A stretch of 46,251 nt of DNA from Frondihabitans sp. Leaf304. Lineage in GTDB: Bacteria; Actinomycetota; Actinomycetes; Actinomycetales; Microbacteriaceae. The translations under genes and the position numbers were made by a program. The number at the start of each line of letters is the position of its first letter. Position 1 is the stretch's first letter. The notes under the pieces were generated by a model. It had not been told where the DNA came from. It searched no databases and saw only the letters and a program-made list of their open reading frames with translations. Below are positions 27,665 through 37,468 of the stretch, in pieces. The stretch covers positions 416,729-462,979 of the forward strand of contig NZ_LMNV01000005.1 of the NCBI RefSeq assembly GCF_001423105.1. The letters are read 5' to 3'.

Positions 27665-28372
27665 TCAGGCGGGCCGGCACTCCGCCAGCGCCGGGATGTC
27701 GACCACGCCGCCGACGATGTAGTCATGCGGCCCCTCCGTGAGGGACTCCCGCGACAGCGCCCCGGTGAGCACGCCGACCGAGATCGCCCCGGCATTGCGC
27801 GCGGCCTGCAGGTCGACGAGAGTGTCGCCAGCGGCGAGCACGCGCGCGACGTCGTGCACTCCGGTGAGCTCCATCGCGTGGTGGATCAGGTACGGCGCCG
27901 GGCGCCCGGCGGCGACGTCCGAGGTGGTCACAACCGCGTCGACGGTGGTGGAGGACGAGATCGGAGCCGCAGGATCCTCGGCCACCGTCCATCCGAGCGA
28001 CGCCAGCAGCCCCTCGACGACCGGCCGATCGAACCCGGTCGAGAGTGCCACCCGGATGCCGCGGGTGCGCAGCGAAGCGAGAGCCTCGGGCACGCCGTCG
28101 AAGGCGGTCGGCGGGTCGGTGCGGTAGGCCTCGGCGAGGGCGACCTTGAATGCGGCGAATCGGCTCGCGACCAGCTCGTCGGTGGGGGAGATATCGCCGA
28201 GATCGAGGAGGGCGGTGATCGCCTGCACCTTGTCGGTGCCCATCCACGCCTGCAGGTCGCTGTCCGAGAGGGTCGCGCCGGCTCCGGTGACGGCCTCCGA
28301 GAGCGCACGGTAGACGGCGCCCCCGTCGTCGATGGTGGTTCCCGCCATGTCAAAGACTGCCAATTCGATCAT
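27665..28372 (-). CDS. Phosphonatase-like HAD hydrolase
   Basis: 235-residue HAD-superfamily hydrolase closest in motifs to phosphonoacetaldehyde hydrolase (PhnX). Motif I is D8-M-A10-G-T-T: the usual second Asp is Ala, as in phosphonatases (D-x-A-G-T). The cap domain has M44-G-T-D-K48, aligning with the PhnX Schiff-base Lys. Motif II is STGFDRP, motif III the Lys/Arg near GRPAPYLI, motif IV AAGDTLVDLQAA. Start: TACGCT lies six nt before the ATG at 28370-28372 (leaderless); GGAGG abuts the ATG with no spacing, so it is not a normal Shine-Dalgarno. Divergent from the ABC importer genes, which suggests phosphonate uptake and C-P cleavage. No PhnW aminotransferase is in the window. Confidence 0.85.
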   Translation of the reverse strand: MIELAVFDMAGTTIDDGGAVYRALSEAVTGAGATLSDSDLQAWMGTDKVQAITALLDLGDISPTDELVASRFAAFKVALAEAYRTDPPTAFDGVPEALASLRTRGIRVALSTGFDRPVVEGLLASLGWTVAEDPAAPISSSTTVDAVVTTSDVAAGRPAPYLIHHAMELTGVHDVARVLAAGDTLVDLQAARNAGAISVGVLTGALSRESLTEGPHDYIVGGVVDIPALAECRPA

Positions 28373-28378
28373 CCTCCG

Positions 28379-28384
28379 AGCGTA
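28379..28384 (-). promoter_or_regulatory. Predicted -10 of the phosphonatase-like gene (leaderless)
   Basis: Minus-strand TACGCT, six nt before the ATG. Confidence 0.5.
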
Positions 28385-28463
28385 GGTGGGGCCGAAAACC
28401 CGAGGGCGACGGTCAAGCCGTTGGTCGCCGAGAGTTCGCAAGCCATTCACCGAGCCAGCGTGT

Positions 28464-28476
28464 CCCCGTAACGGGG
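28464..28476. promoter_or_regulatory. Palindrome in the HAD/ABC divergent region
   Basis: CCCCGT-A-ACGGGG, perfect 6-bp arms around one base, roughly midway between the divergent starts (92 bp from the HAD ATG, 85 bp from the lipoprotein GTG). It could be an operator for both genes. Another weak pairing, GGCGAC (28405-28410) / GTCGCC (28424-28429), lies nearer the HAD gene. Confidence 0.35.
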
Positions 28477-28560
28477 GACGGCAACCATGGCCCCCGATCG
28501 ACCTGCGGATTCCCCCCGTCCGGCACCACGGACCACCGCAGGCGTCCTGGAGGAAACACA

Positions 28561-29721
28561 GTGCAGACATCGTTCTCGAAGCCGGCGAAGCGCATCGTCG
28601 CCGGACTTGCGTTCTCCGCGGCCGTGGCCATCGTGCTGACCGGCTGCTCGACGGGTTCGAGCGCCGGCGGAAACGCCAGCGACTCGAAAGCCGCCACCGC
28701 CACCAGCGCCGCCGACTTGGGCGGCATGGACGCCCTCGTCAAGGCCGCCAACGCCGAGGGTGCGCTCAACGTCATCACGCTGCCCCCGTCGTGGGCCAAC
28801 TACGGCAAGATCATCGCCGGCTTCGAGAAGAAGTACCCCGACATCAAGATCACCTCGGCGAACCCGAACGGCTCGTCGGCTGACGAGGTCGCCGCGGCGA
28901 AGTCGCTCAAGGGCCAGTCGACCGCCCCCGACGTGTTCGACCTCGGCACGGCCGTGCTCAACGAGAACACCGACCTGCTCGCGAAGTACAAGGTCTCGAA
29001 CTGGTCGGACATCCCCGCCGACTTCAAAGACGCCGACGGCACCTGGTACTACGACTACACCGGCCTCATGTCGGTCGGCTACGACTCCAGCGTGATCAAG
29101 ACGGCCCCGACGTCGATCACCGACCTGCTCTCGTCGGACTACAAGAACAAGGTCTCGATCAAGGGCGACCCGACGCAGGCCAACGAGGCCGCCTCGGCCG
29201 TCTACCTCGCGGCCCTCGGCAACGGCGGCTCGGCCGACGACATCCAGCCCGGCATCGACTTCTTCAAGAAGCTGAAGGGCGACGGCAACTTCAACTCGAC
29301 GCTGCCCACCCAGGCCACGGTCAACTCGGGTGAGACCCCCGTCGTGATCCAGTGGAGCTACAACAACCTCGCGTGGGGCCCTGCCGGAGGATCCGCCGGC
29401 AACCCGAACTGGAAGACGGTCGTGCTCCCGGGTACCGCCCTCGGCTCGTACTACAACCAGGCCATCAACAAGGACGCCCCGCACCCCGCTGCGGCGCGCC
29501 TCTGGGAGGAGTACCTCTACAGCCCCGAGGTACAGAACCTCTACCTGGCCGCCGGTGCGTACCCCGCGACCCTCGCCGCCATGGAGAAGGCCGGCACCGT
29601 CGACAAGGACACGCTGAAGACCGTCGGCGAGGCGCCCAGCGACTTCGTCCAGCTCACCAGCGACCAGGCCACGGCCGCAGCCAAGCTCCTGACCGCCGGC
29701 TGGGCCAAGGCAGTCAACTAG
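28561..29721 (+). CDS. ABC importer solute-binding lipoprotein (phosphonate/Fe/polyamine-type fold)
   Basis: 386-residue lipoprotein: hydrophobic signal segment (about 11-28), lipobox VLTGC, Ser/Gly/Ala-rich linker, then a type-II binding fold (ALNVITLPPSWANYGKIIAGFEKK and APDVFDLGTAV). GTG start 28561 follows a clear GGAGG (28552-28556). The fold is that of the AfuA/PotD/2-aminoethylphosphonate-binding group. First gene of a complete importer operon with two permeases and an ATPase. Its divergent phosphonatase-like neighbour suggests an organophosphonate as the ligand, but polyamine or iron cannot be excluded from sequence. Confidence 0.88.
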   Translation: MQTSFSKPAKRIVAGLAFSAAVAIVLTGCSTGSSAGGNASDSKAATATSAADLGGMDALVKAANAEGALNVITLPPSWANYGKIIAGFEKKYPDIKITSANPNGSSADEVAAAKSLKGQSTAPDVFDLGTAVLNENTDLLAKYKVSNWSDIPADFKDADGTWYYDYTGLMSVGYDSSVIKTAPTSITDLLSSDYKNKVSIKGDPTQANEAASAVYLAALGNGGSADDIQPGIDFFKKLKGDGNFNSTLPTQATVNSGETPVVIQWSYNNLAWGPAGGSAGNPNWKTVVLPGTALGSYYNQAINKDAPHPAAARLWEEYLYSPEVQNLYLAAGAYPATLAAMEKAGTVDKDTLKTVGEAPSDFVQLTSDQATAAAKLLTAGWAKAVN

Positions 29722-29740
29722 CACCGGAGAAAGACACCTC

Positions 29741-30748
29741 ATGACGACACGATCGATCCCCGAAACGGCATCCCCCACGGTGGGATCGGTCGTGTCGTCG
29801 GAGCTGCGTGCGGGGAGTGCTCGGCGTTCACCCGCTCCGCGCACCCCCGCCGGGCGTGCCCCGGCCCCCGGTGACAGCGGCGGCACCGGGGGCTCGCGGC
29901 CTCGTCGCCGCAGTGCGGCCTGGCTCGGCTTCACCCCGTTCGCTGCCTACGTCGTGCTCTTCCTCGCGATCCCCGCGGTGATCGCGGTCGCGAGCGGCTT
30001 CTTCACCGCCGACGGCGCCTTCACCCTGGCGAACCTCTCCGCTCTCACCGACCCCACGATCGTCAAGGCGTTCCAGGGGTCGCTGCTGGTCTCGATCGTC
30101 AGCGCCCTGCTCGGCGCCGTCATCGGCGCGCTCGTCTGCTTCGCGCTCCTCGGCACGAAGGCGGAGGGCATGCTCCGCACCGTCGTCGATGCCGCCTCGA
30201 GCGTGCTCGCCCAGTTCGGCGGCGTCATGCTCGCCTTCGCGTTCATCGCGACGATCGGTTTCCATGGGGTCGTGACGCTCTGGCTGAAAGACACCTTCGG
30301 CCTCGACGTCAACGCGAACGGTGCGCTGCTCTACCAGACGTCCGGCCTGATCATCCCCTATACCTACTTCTCGGTACCGCTCATGGTGCTCACCTTCATG
30401 CCGGCGATGGAGGGGCTCAAAGCCACCTGGGGCGAGGCCGCGGCCACTCTCGGCGCGACCCGATTCCAGTACTGGACGAAGATCGCCATGCCGGTGCTCG
30501 CCCCCGCGTTCTTCGGCTCCGTCCTCCTCCTCTTCGCGAACTCGTTCTCGTCGTTCGCGACGGCTGCGGCCCTGCTCAGCCAGGGCGGAATCGTGCCGCT
30601 CGCCATCAAGCAGCAGCTCACCAGCGAGACGATCGTCGGGGTCGCGAACTCCGCGGGCGTCCTCGCCCTCGGAATGCTGGTGATCATGGTCGTGATCATG
30701 TTCTTCTACTCGCTCCTGCAGCGTCGGGCAGCGAGGTGGCAGCGATGA
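29741..30748 (+). CDS. ABC importer permease 1 (PotB/PhnU-like)
   Basis: 335 residues. A Pro/Arg/Gly-rich cytoplasmic N-terminus (1-60) precedes six helices. The ATPase-docking loop is WGEAAATLGATRFQYWTKIA (about 226-245). Nineteen bp follow the solute-binding gene. The 3' end overlaps the next permease by ATGA, showing translational coupling. Confidence 0.9.
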   Translation: MTTRSIPETASPTVGSVVSSELRAGSARRSPAPRTPAGRAPAPGDSGGTGGSRPRRRSAAWLGFTPFAAYVVLFLAIPAVIAVASGFFTADGAFTLANLSALTDPTIVKAFQGSLLVSIVSALLGAVIGALVCFALLGTKAEGMLRTVVDAASSVLAQFGGVMLAFAFIATIGFHGVVTLWLKDTFGLDVNANGALLYQTSGLIIPYTYFSVPLMVLTFMPAMEGLKATWGEAAATLGATRFQYWTKIAMPVLAPAFFGSVLLLFANSFSSFATAAALLSQGGIVPLAIKQQLTSETIVGVANSAGVLALGMLVIMVVIMFFYSLLQRRAARWQR

Positions 30749-31635
30749 GCGCGCCCCGCATCGGCGCCGAGCCGAGCCGCACCGCACGCCTCGTCATCTT
30801 GATCGTGGTCGGGCTGGTCTTCATCGTGCCGCTGGCGGCGATGTTCCAGTTCACGCTGCGCCTGGCGGGCAAGAGCGGCTACTCGTTCATCCACTACGTC
30901 TCGATCTTCCATCCCGACCCCGCCCTCGGCACCGACTACTCGCCGATCTGGCAGGGCATCCAGAACTCGCTGGTGATCTGCGTCATCACCGTCGCGATCG
31001 TGATGCTGGTGCTGCTGCCGACCATGCTGCTGGTGGAGCTGCGGTATCCCCGGTTCCGTCGGATCCTGGAGTTCGTCTGCATCCTGCCCATCACGATCCC
31101 GTCGATCGTGCTCGTGGTCGGCTACGTGCCCGTCTACCAGCGGGTGGCGGCCGTGTTCGGCAGTGCACCCTGGACTCTCGCGTTCGCGGTCGGCATCATC
31201 GTGCTGCCGTACGCCTACCGGCCGATCGCCACGAACATCCAGGCCTTCGACCTCGTCACGCTGACCGAGGCGGCGCGCTCGCTGGGAGCCTCCTGGCCGA
31301 CGGCGATCGCCCGGGTGATCCTGCCGAACATGCGGCGCGGGGTCATCTCGGCGGTGTTCCTCACCGTGGCCGTCGTGCTCGGCGAATACACGATTGCGTC
31401 GTTCCTCAGCCAGAACACGTTCCAGACGGCCCTATTGCTGATCAGCCAGACCGACTCGTACGTGGCGACGATCTTCGCGCTCACCGCCCTCGTGTTCGCC
31501 TTCGTCCTGCTCGTCATCATCGGCCGCTTCGGTGCTGTCCGCCCCGGCGGTCGCGTCAAGAAGACCCGTCGCCCTCGCGGCACGGAGCCGAGGATCCCCC
31601 TCCCGACACCGACACCCGCCCGGAGTGCCTCATGA
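30745..31635 (+). CDS. ABC importer permease 2 (PotC/PhnV-like)
   Basis: 296-residue permease with six helices and an EAA-type loop, LTEAARSLGASWPTAIARVI (near 173-192). I chose ATG 30745, which overlaps the upstream TGA (ATGA), over an in-frame GTG nine bases earlier. Its own end overlaps the ATPase gene by ATGA (31632-31635). The C-terminal ~35 residues are Arg/Pro-rich and cytoplasmic. Confidence 0.9.
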   Translation: MSAPRIGAEPSRTARLVILIVVGLVFIVPLAAMFQFTLRLAGKSGYSFIHYVSIFHPDPALGTDYSPIWQGIQNSLVICVITVAIVMLVLLPTMLLVELRYPRFRRILEFVCILPITIPSIVLVVGYVPVYQRVAAVFGSAPWTLAFAVGIIVLPYAYRPIATNIQAFDLVTLTEAARSLGASWPTAIARVILPNMRRGVISAVFLTVAVVLGEYTIASFLSQNTFQTALLLISQTDSYVATIFALTALVFAFVLLVIIGRFGAVRPGGRVKKTRRPRGTEPRIPLPTPTPARSAS

Positions 31636-32723
31636 CGTCCACCAGCCCCGCCCCCACCCTCGAGCGTCTCGGCGAGGGCGCGACCGTCGAGCTCCTCGGC
31701 GTCGTCAAGGAGTACTCGGGAGTCCGCGCCCTCGACGAGCTGTCGCTGACGATCCGCCCCGGCGAGTTCGTCGCCCTGCTCGGCCCCTCCGGCTGTGGCA
31801 AGACGACGGCCCTCCGCGCGCTCGCGGGCCTCGAGCAGATCACGGCCGGCGCCATCCGGATCGACGGGGTCGACGTGGCGGGCGTGCCCGTCAACCGACG
31901 CGACATCGGCATGGTGTTTCAGCAGTACTCCCTGTTTCCGCACCTCACCGTGCAGCAGAACGTCGAATTCGGCCTGCAGATGCGCCGGGTGTCGGCATCG
32001 GACCGGGCGACCCGCGCTCGCGAAGCACTCGAGATGGTCTCGCTCGACCACCTCTCCGAGCGGTACGCGCACCAGATGTCGGGCGGCCAGCAGCAACGCG
32101 TCGCCCTCGCCCGCGCGCTCGTGACCCGGCCGCGCGTGCTCCTGCTCGACGAGCCGCTGTCGGCTCTCGACGCCAAGGTGCGGGTGTCGCTCCGCGAAGA
32201 GATCCGAAGGATCCAGACCGAACTCGGCATCACCACCGTCTTCGTCACGCACGACCAGGAAGAGGCCCTCGCGGTCGCTGACCGGGTCGCCGTGATGCGC
32301 TCCGGCGGCATCGAGCAGATCGGCACGCCCGAGGAGCTGTACCTCACCCCGGCAACACCGTTCGTCGCCGACTTCGTGGGGGTGAGCAACCGGATGCGCG
32401 GATCCTTGGTGTCGGGGGTCGTCACCGTGCGCGGCTCGCGACTGCCGTCGATCGACCCGGCCCTGCCGAACGGCGAGGTGCTCGCGTTCGTGCGGCCGGA
32501 GGACATCGTGTTCGTGCCGGCGTCGTCGACTGCCCCCGGCGACTTCTCGGGGACGGTGGCCTCGACGAGCTTCCTCGGGTCGCTCCGCCGCACGACCGTT
32601 CGCCTCGACGACGACACCATCGTTTCGGTGCAGCACTCGGTCGAGGAACGCTTCGAGTTCGGCGACGCGGTGACTCTTCGACTGACCGGGCGGCCTGTGG
32701 CGTCGTCGCCTGTGGAGGGCTGA
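31632..32723 (+). CDS. ABC importer ATP-binding protein
   Basis: 363-residue ATPase of the PotA/FbpC/PhnT group. Walker A GPSGCGKTT (~54-62), Q-loop in VFQQYSLFPHL, signature MSGGQQQRVALARAL (~149-163), Walker B LLLDEPLSALD, H-loop in FVTHDQEEAL. The C-terminal third (~265-363) is a TOBE-type regulatory domain (AFVRPEDIVF). Overlaps permease 2 by ATGA, giving one tight operon 28561-32723. No terminator hairpin is evident before icd. Confidence 0.94.
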   Translation: MTSTSPAPTLERLGEGATVELLGVVKEYSGVRALDELSLTIRPGEFVALLGPSGCGKTTALRALAGLEQITAGAIRIDGVDVAGVPVNRRDIGMVFQQYSLFPHLTVQQNVEFGLQMRRVSASDRATRAREALEMVSLDHLSERYAHQMSGGQQQRVALARALVTRPRVLLLDEPLSALDAKVRVSLREEIRRIQTELGITTVFVTHDQEEALAVADRVAVMRSGGIEQIGTPEELYLTPATPFVADFVGVSNRMRGSLVSGVVTVRGSRLPSIDPALPNGEVLAFVRPEDIVFVPASSTAPGDFSGTVASTSFLGSLRRTTVRLDDDTIVSVQHSVEERFEFGDAVTLRLTGRPVASSPVEG

Positions 32724-32747
32724 TCGCGCGGCGTCGGAGGCACTCAC

Positions 32748-35096
<2,349 letters not shown>

Positions 35097-35113
35097 GCGG
35101 CGCCCGGCGTAAC

Positions 35114-35173
35114 AACACCGCCTTTCGGGCGCGGCACCGCCCATGGGCGGTGTCTTCCCCGGAAGGCGGTGTT
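35114..35173. repeat. Nested inverted-repeat element after icd
   Basis: Outer arms AACACCGCCTTTCGGG (35114-35129) and CCCGGAAGGCGGTGTT (35158-35173) pair over 16 bp with one mismatch. The inner palindrome GCACCGCCC-AT-GGGCGGTGT occupies 35134-35153. It begins 17 bp after the icd stop and probably acts as its terminator. It belongs to the TTTCGGGC/GGCACCG family. Confidence 0.75.
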
Positions 35174-35222
35174 TCGCGTACCCGGGCTGCCGCGCTGCCG
35201 GGCCGCGGGGCGGCATCGGCGG

Positions 35223-35276
35223 CGCCGAGATCGCAATTGGTGTCGGGTGTAGGCGACCAATAGTGCGATCTCGGCG
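35223..35276. repeat. CGAGATCGCA hairpin element, copy 3
   Basis: Perfect 13-bp inverted repeat CGCCGAGATCGCA (35223-35235) / TGCGATCTCGGCG (35264-35276), 28-nt spacer, as in copy 2 35 kb away. In the spacer, ATTGG (35236-35240) pairs with CCAAT (35257-35261), an extension not present in the same form in other copies. Confidence 0.85.
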
Positions 35277-35306
35277 GGGTGGCCCCAATGAGGCGAGGCG
35301 AGGCTC

Positions 35307-35364
35307 GCGAGGTGGCCTGATCGACGGCGACAGGCCGGGCTGGGCGTCGATGAGGCCATCTCGC
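35307..35364. repeat. GCGAGGTGGCC hairpin element
   Basis: 20-bp arms 35307-35326 (GCGAGGTGGCCTGATCGACG) and 35345-35364 (CGTCGATGAGGCCATCTCGC) pair with two departures, one G-U type; 18-nt spacer. Related in its outer half to 122-181. Together with 35114-35276 it makes a hairpin island between icd and the SDR gene; the rest of 35097-35443 holds no gene. Confidence 0.65.
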
Positions 35365-35443
35365 CGGCAGTAGGGGCGGGAGCCGGCCGTGCGCTGAGCG
35401 GCGCCGCACGAGACGCGACCAACCACCGATGCCGCCCCGAGCG

Positions 35444-35449
35444 TAGCGT
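35444..35449 (+). promoter_or_regulatory. Predicted -10 of the SDR gene at 35457 (leaderless)
   Basis: TAGCGT, seven nt before the ATG; no ribosome-binding site. Confidence 0.5.
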
Positions 35450-35456
35450 CGCCCCC

Positions 35457-36416
35457 ATGTCAAAGATCGTCATCATCGGAGCAACCGGGCACGTCGGCGG
35501 TTACCTCGTTCCTCGCCTCATCGCTGCCGGACACGAGGTCGTGGCGGTGAGCCGGGGCACGAGCGCTCCCTATCGCGACGACCGCGCCTGGGAGCACGTC
35601 ACCAGGATCCAGCTCGACCGCGAGCAAGGCGACGCCGACCGCACCTTCGCGCCGGCCATCGCGGCCCTTGAGGCCGACGTCGTGATCGACATGGTGTGCT
35701 TCACCCGCTCCTCCGCCGAGCAGCTCGTCGACGCACTCCGGCCCGCTTCGCCTCTTCTCCTGCACTGCGGCACGGTGTGGGTGCACGGCCCGGCGACCGA
35801 GGTGCCGATCACCGAGAGTGCGATCCGCACCCCGTTCGGCGAGTACGGCACCGGCAAGGCCGAGATCGAAGAGCTTCTGCTGCGCGAATCGCAGCGGCCC
35901 GGCGGGCTTCGCTCGGTCGTGCTGCACCCCGGGCACATCACCGGCCCGGGCTGGGCCATGATCAACCCGCAGGGCAACCTCGACCTGTCGGTCTGGGAAG
36001 ACCTGGCGCACGGGCGGCCCGTCACGCTCCCGGGGTTCGGCCTCGAGACGCTCCACCACGTGCACGCCGACGATGTCGCGCAGGCGTTCGTGAAGGCCAT
36101 CGAGCGGTCGACCGAGGCGGTCGGCAACAGCTTCCACGTCGTTTCTGACCGGGCCGTCACCCTGCGCGGCCTCGCCGAGGGCATCGCCCGCTGGTACGGG
36201 CAGGAGGCGCAGCTCGAGTTCGAGCCGTTCGCCGAATGGAGGCGGGGCGTGAGCGCGGAGTCGGCGGAGGCGAGCGAGGCCCACATCTCGCGCAGCCACT
36301 CGATGTCGATCGAGAAGGGGCGCCGGATCCTCGGCTACGAACCCCGCTACACGACGCTGCAGGCCGTCGAAGAGGGCCTGGAGTGGCTCGCCCGCGACGG
36401 GCAGCTGGCCGTCTGA
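35457..36416 (+). CDS. NAD(P)-dependent epimerase/dehydratase (extended SDR)
   Basis: 319-residue Rossmann protein. The dinucleotide motif GATGHVGGYL is at residues 8-17; the catalytic Tyr-Lys pair is in E-Y-G-T-G-K (YxxxK), and HPGHITGPGW follows. The C-terminal half carries the sugar-epimerase-like HHVHADDVAQAF segment. The substrate is unknown. TAGCGT seven nt before the ATG predicts a leaderless transcript. Next gene on the same strand is a HAD phosphatase with its own -10. A second SDR protein of the same general type lies at 39134-40129 on the other strand. Confidence 0.85.
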   Translation: MSKIVIIGATGHVGGYLVPRLIAAGHEVVAVSRGTSAPYRDDRAWEHVTRIQLDREQGDADRTFAPAIAALEADVVIDMVCFTRSSAEQLVDALRPASPLLLHCGTVWVHGPATEVPITESAIRTPFGEYGTGKAEIEELLLRESQRPGGLRSVVLHPGHITGPGWAMINPQGNLDLSVWEDLAHGRPVTLPGFGLETLHHVHADDVAQAFVKAIERSTEAVGNSFHVVSDRAVTLRGLAEGIARWYGQEAQLEFEPFAEWRRGVSAESAEASEAHISRSHSMSIEKGRRILGYEPRYTTLQAVEEGLEWLARDGQLAV

Positions 36417-36464
36417 CCCGCCGTCCACCCCGCATTGGGGTCGAGAGCCCCCAGCAGCCTCCGC

Positions 36465-36470
36465 GAGAAT
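36465..36470 (+). promoter_or_regulatory. Predicted -10 of the HAD phosphatase gene (leaderless)
   Basis: GAGAAT, six nt before GTG 36477. Weaker match to TAnnnT but the same spacing as its neighbours. Confidence 0.35.
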
Positions 36471-36476
36471 GAACGC

Positions 36477-37337
36477 GTGACCACCCTCTACGTCTGCGAC
36501 CTCGACGGCACCCTGCTCTCGCCCGACGCGAGCCCGAGCGCCTTCACCGTCGATACGGTCAACTCGCTCGTCGCGCAGGGCCTCCCGATCGCCATCGCGA
36601 CGGCCCGCTCCGTCGTCTCGCTGCGACGGGTGACCGAGGGCCTCCGTCTCGAAGGGCCCGCGTGCGTCTACGGTGGGGCGTTCATCGTCGACCTCACGAC
36701 CGGCGAGACCCTCGTGGATCACGTCATCGACCCTGAGCTCGTCGACGAGGTCCTCGGCGTCTTCGCCGAGAACGGCGCCGCCCCGCTCGTCTACTCGCTC
36801 GACTCGTCGCCCGAAGCCGAGGCGCACGCCGACACGGTCGGCTGGGTGCGCGGGGCCGAAGGGCCGGGCATCGAGTGGTACCTCGCGGAGCGCGGCGCGG
36901 ATCCGCGATTCCGGCCCGTGGCGCACCCGAGCGAGCTGACGCGCGACGGCACATTCTCGATCGTCGCTCTCGCACCGGAGGCCGATCTCGAGCCGGTGCG
37001 AAGGATCCTTGACTCCCGCTACGGCGATCGGCTGACGGTCACGCTGCAGCCCGAGACGTACCTCGAGGGTATCCACTGGCTCGAGGTGGCCGCGCTCGGG
37101 TCGGACAAGGGTGCTGGCGTTCGCGAACTGGCCAGGGCCTGGGGAGCCGATCGGGTGGTCTGCTTCGGCGACAACCTCAACGACCTGCCGATGTTCGACG
37201 TGGCCGACGAGGCCTATGCCATGGCCAACGCGAGCGACGAGGTGAAGGCGCGGGCAACGGGTGTCATCGACTCGAACGCCGACGACGGTGTCGCGCGGTG
37301 GTTGCAATCGAACGCGAGGATCCCGGCCCAACACTGA
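36477..37337 (+). CDS. Cof-type HAD-IIB phosphatase
   Basis: 286-residue HAD hydrolase with a C2B cap. Motif I D8-L-D10-G-T-L, motif II ATARS, motif III Lys in GSDKGAGVREL, motif IV GDNLNDLPMF. Members dephosphorylate sugar phosphates and similar metabolites; the substrate is not predictable. I chose GTG 36477 (residue 15 of the longest frame) because homologues start at this TLYVCDLDGTL point and GAGAAT lies six nt upstream. The 131 bp after it hold the next gene's ribosome-binding site and no other signal. Confidence 0.88.
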   Translation: MTTLYVCDLDGTLLSPDASPSAFTVDTVNSLVAQGLPIAIATARSVVSLRRVTEGLRLEGPACVYGGAFIVDLTTGETLVDHVIDPELVDEVLGVFAENGAAPLVYSLDSSPEAEAHADTVGWVRGAEGPGIEWYLAERGADPRFRPVAHPSELTRDGTFSIVALAPEADLEPVRRILDSRYGDRLTVTLQPETYLEGIHWLEVAALGSDKGAGVRELARAWGADRVVCFGDNLNDLPMFDVADEAYAMANASDEVKARATGVIDSNADDGVARWLQSNARIPAQH

Positions 37338-37468
37338 TCGGGGATCGATCGTCGTGACGGGGGCTTGCCGTCGCTCGTTGCGGGGTCCATTCTGTGTCTC
37401 ACCGCGTCTCCGATTGCTCAGCAGCTGTCGACGGCGCTTCTGCATCGGCCACCACCCGAAAGAGGACG

